From Bog-756 sp963704615 (GTDB lineage Bacteria > Actinomycetota > Acidimicrobiia > Acidimicrobiales > RAAP-2): 64,000 nucleotides of DNA. The notes under the pieces were generated by a model. The model had not been told where the DNA came from. It searched no databases and saw nothing but the letters and a program-made list of their open reading frames with translations. Each line of letters opens with the position of its first letter. Within the stretch, counting starts at the first letter, position 1. Below are positions 25,243 to 33,779 of this stretch, piece by piece. The stretch lies in assembly GCA_963704615.1 (NCBI GenBank), contig OY969923.1, forward strand, positions 1,364,001 to 1,428,000, in the 5' to 3' direction. The position numbers were made by a program, and so were the translations under genes.

Positions 25243-25800
25243 GTGACGATCGCCTTCCGGCCCCTCCAGCGGTCAGACTTCCCTCTGCTCGCCCGCTGGC
25301 TGGCTGCGCCCCATGTGGCCGTGTGGTGGCGCCAGGCGCACAGCATCTCCGCTCTCGAGTCGGAGTTCGGACCGGCGGTGGACGGTCGGGACCCGACGGA
25401 GGTCCTCATCGTCGAGGAGGACGTCCGAGACGTCGGGATGGTTCAGCGATACCGGTTGGACGACCAACCCGAGTGGCAGCGGGCGGTCTCGGTGGGAACG
25501 GCGCCACGGCCCGCTGTCGGCATCGACTACCTGATCGGTGACGTTTCGAGGACCGGGCAGGGCCTGGGCCCCCGCATCATCTCCTCACTGGTGGACGACA
25601 CCTGGGTTCGCCATCCCGACGCCAGTGCCGTCATCGTGGCGGTGCAGCAGGCCAACCGGCGGTCATGGCGGGCTCTGGAAAAGGCGAGCTTCTCCAGGGA
25701 CTGGTCGGGGACACTGGCCAGCGACGATCCCAGCGACGAGGGACCCAGCCACCTCTATGTGCGTCGCCGCCCGATCGACCGACAGCTCGGCGATCGATGA
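25243..25800 (+). CDS. GNAT family N-acetyltransferase (AAC(6')/IucB-like subgroup)
   Basis: GTG 25243 places the start at the first conserved strand (TIAFRPLQRSDFPLLARWL). The 185-residue protein has the subgroup pattern AAPHVAVWW near the N-terminus, GIDYLIGDVSRTGQGLGPRI as the acetyl-CoA loop, and the closing VAVQQANRRSWRALEKASF. Relatives include siderophore and aminoglycoside 6'-acetyltransferases, but sequence alone does not justify a resistance call. It is divergent from the nucleosidase gene. Confidence 0.85.
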   Translation: MTIAFRPLQRSDFPLLARWLAAPHVAVWWRQAHSISALESEFGPAVDGRDPTEVLIVEEDVRDVGMVQRYRLDDQPEWQRAVSVGTAPRPAVGIDYLIGDVSRTGQGLGPRIISSLVDDTWVRHPDASAVIVAVQQANRRSWRALEKASFSRDWSGTLASDDPSDEGPSHLYVRRRPIDRQLGDR

Positions 25801-25853
25801 TCGGGAACGCCGGGGACGTCGAACACTTCCGAGGCCACTGCGACCACCACACG

Positions 25854-28178
25854 TCAGCGCAGGTCGGCGGTCGTCTGGCGAGCAACGAGATCGGAAGGTG
25901 GCAGCGTGAGGAGAGTCTCAATGGCCGATGGCTCGACCGGTCGCGAAAAGATGAATCCCTGACCGCTGTCACACTGTTCGTCGCGCAGAGCTTCGAGCTG
26001 CGTCGTCTCCTCGATCCCTTCGGCCAGGGTCATCAGACCCAGGCTTCGGCCCAGCTCCACCAACGTGTGTATCAGGGCGGCGGAGTCCGACGAGCCGTCC
26101 ATCTCGGCCACGAACGAGCGATCGATCTTCAAGACGTCGACGGGGAACTGACGCAGGTAGGCGAGTGAGGAATATCCCGTTCCGAAGTCGTCGATGGCAA
26201 TCATCACACCGATGTCCTTGAGCTTCCGGAGACGGGAGACCGTGGCTTCGGCGTCCCGCATGAGCGTGGATTCGGTGACCTCGACGACCAGGAGGGCCGG
26301 GTCCAGCTCGCTTGCCTGGAGCGCCGCCGAAACGTCATCAACGAGCGTGTCCGTCTCGAGCTGGCGCATGGAGACGTTCACCGACATGGTGGTCCGGTGC
26401 CCTTGCCGGTGCCAGGCCGCAGCCTGCGCGCAGGCCTGGTCCAACACCCACCGTCCGACCTCGACGATCATGCCGCTGTCCTCGAGGACGGGGATGAAGT
26501 TGTCGGGTGAGATCACCCCCCGGGTCGGGTGCTGCCAGCGTAGGAGGGCCTCGACCCCTCTGATGCGAACGCTGTCGAGGTCGAAGATCGGTTGGTAGAG
26601 GAGGAAGAACTGATCGTTGGCCAACGCCGAGTCGAGATCCGATTTGAGCTCGAGACGATCGAGCGCAGCCGATTGCATGGCGGGCTCGAACACAGTGAAG
26701 CAATCCCTGCCTTTGGCTTTTGCTCGGTAGAGAGCGATGTCGGCGTCGCGGAGGAGCTCCTGTGCCGACGCCCGGTCTCCGGTGGCGATCCCGATGCTGG
26801 CGGTGACGGTGATGGGGAGGCCTTCGTAGCCTTCGACGTGGAACGGTTTGCGCAACACCTCGCGAATGCGCTCGGCCACCATCGCCGGTCCGGCGGCCAG
26901 CGAGACGCCTTCGGTGAGCACGACGAACTCGTCGCCTCCGAGCCGACCGACGGTGTCACTGGCCCGCAGCATGGACGAGAAACGGCTGGCTACCGCCTGG
27001 AGGAGCTTGTCACCGGCCTCGTGGCCCAACGAGTCGTTGGCATCTTTGAAGTTGTCGAGATCGATGAAGAGAGCGGCGACCGGCTCACAGGCCCGGCGGG
27101 CCCGCACCAGCATCTGCTCGACCCGATCGAGGATGAGCTGCCGATTGGCAAGACCGGTCAGCGGATCATGCAACGCCCGGTGGGCCAGAAGGGCCTCGAA
27201 CTCTTTCCGTTCGGTGATGTCGCGCACGTTGGCCACATAGCCGGCGACCGAGGGACGGTCTCGCTGGTCGGTGACCACAGCCTCGACATCGCGCCAGCCG
27301 GCGTCCTTCCGGTGCAACCGGAACTGGACCAGGACGGTTTCGGGCGAGTTGGTGGATCGGGAGCCGAACCTGTTCGCCAGACGATCCCGGTCGTCGGGGT
27401 GGACGAAGTCGGTGGCATGCCGGCCCACCATCTCACTCGGCTCGAATCCGGCCAACTGGGCGATGGCGGGACTGACGAATGCGCAGACCCCGCCATCGGC
27501 GACCACGATGGTGGCGTCGGTCGAGTTCTGGATGAGAGAGCGGAAACGATCCTCGCTGAGGCGCATGGACGACTCGGCCTCTTCCTTCTGTTCCATGGTC
27601 GCCCCGGTCATGCGGATGATGAAGAACAGCACGAACGCCCCCATGATGGCCATGGCGTTGGCGTCGTAGACAGTGATACGCGAAGGTGCCCAACCCTGCC
27701 AGATGGCGACTTGTCCGATGACGATTCCCAACATGCTCCAGACGGCGGTGATGCGCCACGCCCGCGACCCCCCGAAGGCGACGTTCTCGAGGGCAAGGAG
27801 GGCGAATGCTTCCAGGAGCACAGGCCCCCAGCCGGTGAGGTAGATCACCGTGGTCACCCCAGCGGCAGCTACGGCCACCCGCACCTGGAGCATCACCTCG
27901 ACCGGATACCGGAGGTACACGCAGTCGATGAACCGGGCAGACGACAGAATGCCCACGAAGACGAGGAGCCAGACCCAGGCCGGCTCCCGGACCACCACGC
28001 CCGCCCGCATCAACAGGAGGATGGCGACCAGGGCCACCGGGGCCATGAGGTAGGCCAGCACGGTGGGATTCAGGGCCCTCGCGGGCGAACGCGCCTCATC
28101 GCCGGAGGCCGACGCCTTGGCGCTCCAAGGCGCGGTCAGCCGCCCGAGCAGCGGTATTTGGGTGTCCCAGTTCGACAT
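25854..28178 (-). CDS. Membrane-anchored PAS-GGDEF-EAL protein (c-di-GMP turnover)
   Basis: The 774-residue protein has five to six N-terminal membrane helices (~38-190), a PAS domain (~210-325), a GGDEF domain (~340-490) and an EAL domain (~505-755). The cyclase site GGDEF (414-418) is intact, and an inhibitory-site RxxD lies exactly five residues before it (405-408). The phosphodiesterase residues are also present: EAL (543-545), the VNVS asparagine, VTES, DDFGTG (663-668), LKIDRSF and AEGIE. Both activities are therefore possible and may be switched by the PAS/membrane input. In actinobacteria c-di-GMP often controls development, motility or surface polymers. It is not in an obvious operon. 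Confidence 0.95.
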   Translation of the reverse strand: MSNWDTQIPLLGRLTAPWSAKASASGDEARSPARALNPTVLAYLMAPVALVAILLLMRAGVVVREPAWVWLLVFVGILSSARFIDCVYLRYPVEVMLQVRVAVAAAGVTTVIYLTGWGPVLLEAFALLALENVAFGGSRAWRITAVWSMLGIVIGQVAIWQGWAPSRITVYDANAMAIMGAFVLFFIIRMTGATMEQKEEAESSMRLSEDRFRSLIQNSTDATIVVADGGVCAFVSPAIAQLAGFEPSEMVGRHATDFVHPDDRDRLANRFGSRSTNSPETVLVQFRLHRKDAGWRDVEAVVTDQRDRPSVAGYVANVRDITERKEFEALLAHRALHDPLTGLANRQLILDRVEQMLVRARRACEPVAALFIDLDNFKDANDSLGHEAGDKLLQAVASRFSSMLRASDTVGRLGGDEFVVLTEGVSLAAGPAMVAERIREVLRKPFHVEGYEGLPITVTASIGIATGDRASAQELLRDADIALYRAKAKGRDCFTVFEPAMQSAALDRLELKSDLDSALANDQFFLLYQPIFDLDSVRIRGVEALLRWQHPTRGVISPDNFIPVLEDSGMIVEVGRWVLDQACAQAAAWHRQGHRTTMSVNVSMRQLETDTLVDDVSAALQASELDPALLVVEVTESTLMRDAEATVSRLRKLKDIGVMIAIDDFGTGYSSLAYLRQFPVDVLKIDRSFVAEMDGSSDSAALIHTLVELGRSLGLMTLAEGIEETTQLEALRDEQCDSGQGFIFSRPVEPSAIETLLTLPPSDLVARQTTADLR

Positions 28179-28354
28179 GTCAGAGTCCTGGCTCCCGCGA
28201 CGAGTCTCGTCATTGCTTCGTCAGATACAGCCCCCGACTTGAACCGGCGAACTCGCCTCCTGCCTGGGTCTCCCTCCCTCCATGGACCCGGCGCGACCAG
28301 GCGGACACCAGAGAACGGAAACCCCGATTAGCCTGTTGGGCGCGGTAAGGGGTC

Positions 28355-28398
28355 GAAGCGAGATTGAAGCGAGATCAAAGCCAGATCCGAAGCGAGAT
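28355..28398 (+). repeat. Short degenerate GAAGCGAGAT direct repeats upstream of panD
   Basis: GAAGCGAGAT occurs at 28355-28364, 28366-28375 and 28389-28398, with a weaker copy between. It lies just ahead of the panD ribosome-binding site. The rest of the 243-bp spacer (28179-28421) shows nothing else recognisable. Confidence 0.7.
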
Positions 28399-28421
28399 CG
28401 AAAGGGAGTGGGGCGACGGCG

Positions 28422-28775
28422 ATGCGACGAAGGGTGCTGAACGGCAAGATCCACCGGGCCCGGGTGACCGATGCCGATCTCAACTACGTCGGCTCCATCT
28501 CGATCGACCCGATCCTCCTCAAGTCCGCCGACATCGTCCCTCACGAGCAGGTGGCGGTGTACAACCTGATGAACGGTGCCCGCTTCGAGACCTACGCCAT
28601 CGAGGGGACCGAAGGGCAGATCTGCCTCAATGGCGCCGCCGCCCGGTTGGCTCAGGTCGGTGACTTGGTCATCATCGTCACCTATGTCGACCTCGAGGAC
28701 CATGAGGTCTCGTCGCATCAACCATCGGTGGTGGTGGTCGACGAAGACAACCGTGTCACCGACGTTCCCGTCTGA
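28422..28775 (+). CDS. panD: Aspartate 1-decarboxylase
   Basis: The 117-residue protein is the pyruvoyl enzyme that converts L-aspartate to beta-alanine for pantothenate and coenzyme A. It is made as a pro-enzyme that cleaves itself between Gly24 and Ser25 in YVGSISID, turning Ser25 into the pyruvoyl group. RRVLNGKIHRARVTDADLNY and INGAAARLxxxGDxVIIxxY (here LNGAAARLAQVGDLVIIV) match the family. Lys9 of the charge relay is in NGKIH. The ATG follows AAGGGAG. panB and panC are not in the window. Beta-alanine is also a likely substrate of the aminotransferase-MmsA group near 32-41 kb. Confidence 0.95.
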   Translation: MRRRVLNGKIHRARVTDADLNYVGSISIDPILLKSADIVPHEQVAVYNLMNGARFETYAIEGTEGQICLNGAAARLAQVGDLVIIVTYVDLEDHEVSSHQPSVVVVDEDNRVTDVPV

Positions 28776-28901
28776 ACCACGGTCGACAGCAGACAGCGCC
28801 GACGGTGGTCGAGCCACCGCAGGCAGGGACCAGGCAGGGACCACGCGTAGCCAGAACGTTCGGGTTCTGTGAGCGACCCCCTGGTCAGATCAGCCCCTGG
28901 C

Positions 28902-28907
28902 TATACT
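28902..28907 (+). promoter_or_regulatory. -10-like hexamer upstream of the fibronectin/repeat gene
   Basis: TATACT sits in an otherwise GC-rich 265-bp spacer (28776-29040), 134 bp before the gene start. No convincing -35 hexamer lies at 17 bp. An imperfect direct repeat of GCAGGGACCA (about 28820-28840) is the only other feature seen there. Confidence 0.3.
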
Positions 28908-29040
28908 TTCGCGTGCTCGTAGCTCGCCTGGCCCCTACCGACGTCGGAACGATCCAGCTTCGACCGTCGGACCGGACGAGGCGACTGGAGCTTGGGGTCG
29001 AGAGCGCCGGGTCCCGATGCCACGATGAAGGGGCGATTCC

Positions 29041-30669
29041 ATGAGGAACTGGGCACAGGGACTGAAGCAGTGGTTGCTGTGGTTGGTCGGCGATGCCCCC
29101 ACCCCCGGCCGACGCGAAAGGTTGATGTTGGCGGGGACGTTGGGCGTCGTGGCCCTGTTGGCGGTGGCCGGCCTCGCCGCGCTGGGTGGAAGCTCCCACC
29201 CGCCCAAGGCGAAGCGCGCCTCCGCGGCCAGCTCGGACGTCTCGAACCTGAACAACTCCATCGAGACCACCATTCCGACTCCGCCCTCGACGACGGCCGG
29301 TGGCGGCCAATCCGGATCCAAGACCAAGCCCAAAGCCAAGTCGGGATCGAACGACTCGTCGACAAAGGACAAGGTTCACTCGCATTCGGACACCGGAACG
29401 AAGAGCAAGAGTGGCACCACGGCCCACACCACGACCACCACGACCACCGCGCCGGTGAAGTCGCACACCACCCCGGCTGTGGTCCCCGATACGACCTCGA
29501 CGTCCAACTCGCCGGAGCAGCCATCGGCGCTCGTCGACCCAATCGGCTCCGTTCCCGACGTCGATCCCCCCACGACACCCTCACCCCTATCCTCTCCCTT
29601 GGTTACGTCGGTCCCCGGAGCCCCTACCGCCCTCAGAGCCACCGCAGCCAATACGGAGTCGCGGGTGACCTGGTCGGCGCCGAGTGACCAGGGAACCTCG
29701 CCCATCACCGGGTACAACGTCTACGTGGGCACCAGCTCGGGCGGTGAGTACCTCGAGCCGGCCAACGGTCCACTGCCGGTCAGTGGGCACTCCTATCTCG
29801 TCACCAGCCTCACACCGGGCACGACCTACTACTTCACGGTGAAGGCGATCAACGCCGCCGGCCTGTCGGCGGCCTCCAACGAACTGTCCGTCACCGCGGT
29901 GAACTCCTTCCACCCGGTCGGCACGCTGACTTCCCCGGTGGTGGGTATCGCCGCCGACCAGCTGGGGTCCGGCTACTGGCTGGTGAATGCCCAAGGCGCC
30001 ATCTCCACCCACGGGAAGGCGGGCTCCTTCGGGTCGACCAGCTCATTTCATCTCAACGCGCCGATCGACCAGATCGTGACCACGCCAGACGGCAAGGGTT
30101 ATTGGGAAGTCGCCAGTGACGGCGGCGTCTTCGCCTTTGGCAACGCTCCCTACTACGGCTCGATGGGTGGCCAGCGGATCAATGCTCCGGTGGTCGGCTT
30201 TGCCGCCACCCCCGACGGCCAGGGCTACTGGGAGGTCTCCAGTGACGGTGGGGTCTTCGCTTTCGGCGACGCCGGGTTCTACGGCTCGATGGGCGGACTT
30301 CCCCTCAACCAACCGGTGGTGGGGATAGCGTCCGACTCCACCGGCCACGGTTACTGGGAGGTGGCCCGTGACGGCGGCGTCTTCGCCTTTGGCGACGCGC
30401 CCTTCGAGGGCGCTCCGACCGACCTGGCCCTCCGGAGTCCGATGGTCGGTATCGCCGCCGCTCCCTCGGGCCAGGGCTACTGGGAGGTGGGCGGCGACGG
30501 CGGGATCTTTGCCTACGGCTCGGCCGTGTTCCACGGATCGACGGGAGGGCTCGCGCTGGCCGCTCCCATCGGCGGGATCGCGGCCGACCAGGAGACCGGC
30601 GGGTATTGGTTGTTCTCGCTCGACGGGGGGATCTTCGCCTTCGGCGCTCCGTTCCACGGGGCCGGCTGA
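29041..30669 (+). CDS. Membrane-anchored protein with fibronectin III domain and DGGIFAFGDA repeats
   Basis: The 542-residue protein has a short cytoplasmic N-terminus and one membrane helix (~residues 29-50, ending GGSS). A Ser/Thr/Lys-rich stalk follows (~60-195, with TTTTTTTAPVKSHTT), then a fibronectin III domain (~195-285: APTALRATAANTESRVTW, TSPITGYNVYVGTS, LTPGTTYYFTVKAINAAG). The end holds six ~42-residue repeats with cores like SDGGVFAFGDA and GYWEV. The repeats are the same family as in the gene at 671-2722, but they have diverged in DNA sequence. The architecture suggests an extracellular binding or adhesion module on a stalk. AAGGGG precedes the ATG at good spacing. Confidence 0.8.
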   Translation: MRNWAQGLKQWLLWLVGDAPTPGRRERLMLAGTLGVVALLAVAGLAALGGSSHPPKAKRASAASSDVSNLNNSIETTIPTPPSTTAGGGQSGSKTKPKAKSGSNDSSTKDKVHSHSDTGTKSKSGTTAHTTTTTTTAPVKSHTTPAVVPDTTSTSNSPEQPSALVDPIGSVPDVDPPTTPSPLSSPLVTSVPGAPTALRATAANTESRVTWSAPSDQGTSPITGYNVYVGTSSGGEYLEPANGPLPVSGHSYLVTSLTPGTTYYFTVKAINAAGLSAASNELSVTAVNSFHPVGTLTSPVVGIAADQLGSGYWLVNAQGAISTHGKAGSFGSTSSFHLNAPIDQIVTTPDGKGYWEVASDGGVFAFGNAPYYGSMGGQRINAPVVGFAATPDGQGYWEVSSDGGVFAFGDAGFYGSMGGLPLNQPVVGIASDSTGHGYWEVARDGGVFAFGDAPFEGAPTDLALRSPMVGIAAAPSGQGYWEVGGDGGIFAYGSAVFHGSTGGLALAAPIGGIAADQETGGYWLFSLDGGIFAFGAPFHGAG

Positions 30670-30761
30670 CCACAGACGCTCAGTCTCCGTCGGCCGGGGA
30701 CCTTTGGATCATCCGTAGGTGGCCTCGGCGCCCACGGTAGCGTTCACCTGATGGGTGCCCG

Positions 30762-31622
30762 ATGACCCACCCGCCAACACTTCAGCCCGATCCCACCGGA
30801 CCGGGTGGGGCTCCTGGTACCGGAGAGGCCCAGCTCCCGTTTCTCACCGCCGAGGAACGCCTGGTCCGGACCTTCCAGAACTTCAACGACCCGTCCCAGG
30901 AGTGGCGTCGCTTGTTCGCCGAGTTCCTGGGGACCTTCTTTCTGGTCCTGGTGGCGGCCGGAGGTCCGATGGTGGGCGCGGCCATACCCGGCTCTGTCGG
31001 CCGGTCAGCAGCGGTGGTGGCGCCCGGGTTGATGGTGCTGGCCCTCATCCTGGCCATGGGCAAGGTGTCCGGGGCCCACCTCAATCCGGCCGTCAGCATC
31101 GCCTTTGCCCTGCGACGGGATTTCCCGTGGGGCAGGGTGCCCGGTTACGCGATCGTCCAGCTGGCCGGAGCCGCTCTCGCTGCCTGGTTCCTCCAGGGGG
31201 TGGTGCACATCTCGGCCATGCACGGTTCCACCTACCCGGCCGCGGGCCGATCGGCGCTCGACGCCTTGTTGATCGAGGCGGTGCTCACCCTGGGTTTGGC
31301 CAGCATCATCCTGGGCACCGCATCGGGCGCCCAGCAGCTCGGTCTGTTCGGGGCGTTCGGTGTCGGTGCCTACGTTGCCCTGGCCGGGTTGTGGGCCAGC
31401 CCCATCTCCGGTGCCTCGATGAACCCGGCCCGCACTTTTGGGCCCGACCTGGTGTCGGTCGATTTCACCAGCTATTGGGCGTATATCGCGGGTCCTCTGG
31501 TGGGGGCCGCCCTGGCTGTGGCGATCGCCTATGTGCTGCGCGGCCCCGGAGGCGGCCGCACGGGGTCCACCGCGGCCCAGGGAGAACTCTTCCCCGAGGT
31601 GGCTCGTTACGACCACTCCTGA
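30762..31622 (+). CDS. MIP family channel (aquaporin/glycerol-facilitator type)
   Basis: The 286-residue protein has six membrane helices and both half-pore NPA motifs: GAHLNPAVS after the second helix and GASMNPART after the fifth. The N-terminus carries a ~50-residue polar extension. Channels of this family let water or small neutral solutes cross the membrane. The residues after the second NPA (ARTFGP, with the selectivity-filter Arg) fit aquaporins. A glycerol kinase is present but lies 24 kb away, so a link is only conceptual. Confidence 0.92.
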   Translation: MTHPPTLQPDPTGPGGAPGTGEAQLPFLTAEERLVRTFQNFNDPSQEWRRLFAEFLGTFFLVLVAAGGPMVGAAIPGSVGRSAAVVAPGLMVLALILAMGKVSGAHLNPAVSIAFALRRDFPWGRVPGYAIVQLAGAALAAWFLQGVVHISAMHGSTYPAAGRSALDALLIEAVLTLGLASIILGTASGAQQLGLFGAFGVGAYVALAGLWASPISGASMNPARTFGPDLVSVDFTSYWAYIAGPLVGAALAVAIAYVLRGPGGGRTGSTAAQGELFPEVARYDHS

Positions 31623-31654
31623 CGCCGGCCGATGGCAGGGAGTCGAGTCCGAGC

Positions 31655-33019
31655 TCAGATCTGCTTCCATGCTTCGGTCAGGACGGAACGCAGGATGGAG
31701 GTCATCACCTCGAACTCCTCCTCCCCGCAGACGAGCGGGGGGGCCAGTTGCACCACCGGATCGCCGCGATCATCGGCACGGCAGATCAACCCCGCCTCGT
31801 AGAGGGCGCCGGACAGGAAGCCGCGCAGGAGGCGCTCGGACTCGTCGCCGTCGAACGTCTCCCCGGTGTCCTTGTCCTTGACCAGCTCGATCCCGTAGAA
31901 GTAGCCGGCGCCGCGGACGTCTCCGACGATGGGCAGGTCGCGCAGACTGTCGAGCGATGCCCGAAAGGCCGCCTCGTTCTGGCGGACGTTCTCGAGCAGA
32001 CCCTCCTTCTCGATCACGTCGATGTTGGCCAGTGCCACCGCGGCACTGACCGGATGACCGCCGAACGTGAGGCCGTGGAGAAAGGTCGCCCCGTCGAGGA
32101 ACGGCTCGACCAGACGGTCGCTGACCGCCATCGCCCCCATGGGGGAATATCCACTGGTCAGTCCCTTGGCCACGGTGACGATGTCCGGCCGGTAGGCGTA
32201 GCGCTCAGCCCCGAACCAGTGGCCCAGGCGGCCGAAGGCGCAGATCACCTCGTCGGAGACCAAGAGCACCTGGTAACGGTCGCAGATCTCCCGCACCCGC
32301 TGGAAGTAACCCGGTGGAGGGGGAAAGCAGCCGCCGGCGTTCTGCACGGGTTCCAGGAACACCGCGGCCACCGTCTCGGGTCCTTCGAACAAGATGGCTC
32401 GCTCGATGGCGTCGGCGGCCCACAGTCCGAAGGCATGGAGGTCATCGGCGAAGTACGGCGCCCGGTAGAAGTTGGTGTTGGGCACCTTGATGGCTCCCGG
32501 AACCAACGGCTCGAACGGCGTCTTGATGCCGGTGACCCCGGTGATGCTGAGGGCTCCCATGGTGGACCCGTGGTACGCGATGTTGCGGCTGATCACCTTG
32601 GAGCGCTCGGGCCGGCCGGTGATGGTGAAGTACTGTCGGGCCAGCTTCCAGGCCGACTCCACCGCTTCGGAGCCGCCGCTGGTGAAGAAGATCCGGTTGC
32701 AATCCCCAGGGGTCAATCCGGCCAGTCGGTCGGCCAGCTCGACGGCGGCGGGATGGGCGTAGCTCCATATCGGGAAGTAGCCGAGCGTGGCCGCCTGGCG
32801 GGCTCCGGCCTCGGCCAACTCGGTGCGTCCATGACCGATCTGGCTGGTGAACAATCCGGACAGGCCGTCGAGGTACCGCTTGCCGTACTGGTCGTAGACC
32901 CACACGCCCTCGCCCCGCACGATCACCGGGACGTCCTGGGTGCGTGACATCCGGGTGAAGTGCATCCAGAGATGGCGACGGGCGCTCTCTTGCAGGCCCT
33001 CGTTGGATAGCTCGGTCAT
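31655..33019 (-). CDS. Class III aminotransferase (omega-amino acid:pyruvate type)
   Basis: ATG 33019 overlaps the Lrp gene stop as ATGA and gives 454 residues. FTSGGSEAVESAWKLARQYF is the PLP phosphate-binding region. LLVSDEVICAFGRLGHWFGA contains the PLP-ring aspartate. TVAKGLTSGYSPMGA carries the Schiff-base lysine. Relatives transfer amino groups from beta-alanine, GABA or putrescine to pyruvate. The neighbours are an Lrp regulator, an aminobutyraldehyde-type dehydrogenase, alanine dehydrogenase and MmsA, so an omega-amine or beta-alanine substrate with pyruvate as acceptor is likely, though inferred. Confidence 0.88.
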   Translation of the reverse strand: MTELSNEGLQESARRHLWMHFTRMSRTQDVPVIVRGEGVWVYDQYGKRYLDGLSGLFTSQIGHGRTELAEAGARQAATLGYFPIWSYAHPAAVELADRLAGLTPGDCNRIFFTSGGSEAVESAWKLARQYFTITGRPERSKVISRNIAYHGSTMGALSITGVTGIKTPFEPLVPGAIKVPNTNFYRAPYFADDLHAFGLWAADAIERAILFEGPETVAAVFLEPVQNAGGCFPPPPGYFQRVREICDRYQVLLVSDEVICAFGRLGHWFGAERYAYRPDIVTVAKGLTSGYSPMGAMAVSDRLVEPFLDGATFLHGLTFGGHPVSAAVALANIDVIEKEGLLENVRQNEAAFRASLDSLRDLPIVGDVRGAGYFYGIELVKDKDTGETFDGDESERLLRGFLSGALYEAGLICRADDRGDPVVQLAPPLVCGEEEFEVMTSILRSVLTEAWKQI

Positions 33020-33528
33020 CGGGTCCCCCAGGTGTAAGTCTGTTTGGCCAGTTTCAGATACATGAACGTCTCGGTCTCCCGGACCCCGGGTATGCGGCGG
33101 ACCACGCCGTTGAGCAAGTCGAGAAGACTGTCCTCGTCCTCGCACACCAGCTCCACGAGAATGTCGAAGGAACCGGTGCACATCACTACGTAGTCGATGT
33201 CCTCGACCTCGGCCAGCTTGTCGGCGACGGTGCGGGCATCGCCGTCGGCCCGGACCCCAACCATGGCCTGGCAGCGGAATCCCACCTGGAGCGGATCGGT
33301 CACCGCCACGATCTGCATGACACCGGCCTCGCGCAGCTTCTGCACTCTTTGGCGGACGGCAGCCTCGGAGAGGCCGACGGCCTCGGCGATCGCGCCGTAG
33401 GTCCGGCGGCCGTCCTTCTGCAGTTGCTCCACGATTGCTTTGTTGACGTCGTCGAGCAGGCCGTTGGGCCAGGAAGCAGGAGTCGGTGAGGCCACGGTCA
33501 GCCGCCCGGGAGCTGGACCGATGGGCAT
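33016..33528 (-). CDS. Lrp/AsnC family transcriptional regulator
   Basis: ATG 33528 gives 170 residues; a GTG at 33564 is an alternative with no better ribosome-binding site. The HTH reads LLDDVNKAIVEQLQKDGRRT, then AIAEAVGLSEAAVRQRVQKL. The C-terminal RAM (effector/oligomer) domain contains VAVTDPLQVGF and DYVVMCTGSFDILVELVC. It is translationally coupled to the aminotransferase gene. It probably responds to an amino acid or amine and controls both this operon and the divergent aldehyde dehydrogenase. Two AT-rich dyads in the shared spacer are candidate binding sites. Confidence 0.9.
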   Translation of the reverse strand: MPIGPAPGRLTVASPTPASWPNGLLDDVNKAIVEQLQKDGRRTYGAIAEAVGLSEAAVRQRVQKLREAGVMQIVAVTDPLQVGFRCQAMVGVRADGDARTVADKLAEVEDIDYVVMCTGSFDILVELVCEDEDSLLDLLNGVVRRIPGVRETETFMYLKLAKQTYTWGTR

Positions 33529-33584
33529 CGCCTCTGCCCCGGTAGGGGAATTCCTCGAGTGCACACGCGCGATCTGTTATAGCA

Positions 33585-33620
33585 TTTCAAGCGGAAACAG
33601 AGCGCTATTTCGAAGGAAAT
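33585..33620 (+). promoter_or_regulatory. Two AT-rich dyads between lrp and aldehyde dehydrogenase, candidate Lrp sites
   Basis: TTTC-AAGCG-GAAA (33585-33597) and ATTTC-GAAG-GAAAT (33607-33620) are perfect inverted repeats. Their centres are about 22 bp apart, roughly two helical turns. They sit in an unusually A/T-rich part of the 250-bp divergent spacer, which fits the side-by-side binding of Lrp dimers. Confidence 0.5.
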
Positions 33621-33779
33621 TCGTAGTGTGACCGAGGTTCCTGGCCATAAAAGATTGTCTCCGGGAGATTCTTCAGGCCGGATGACCTGGCACGACGGAG
33701 GGACTCGGTCGAGGAGCGCCGGGCGCGGTGCTTTTTCGGGCTCAAGGCAGTGGCCGAGGGTCAGAGCGGAGAGGGACGA

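Noticed and set aside
26592..28331. 579-codon plus-strand frame over the GGDEF-EAL gene
   Set aside because: No domain recognised, no ribosome-binding site; antisense shadow of a gene with intact catalytic motifs.
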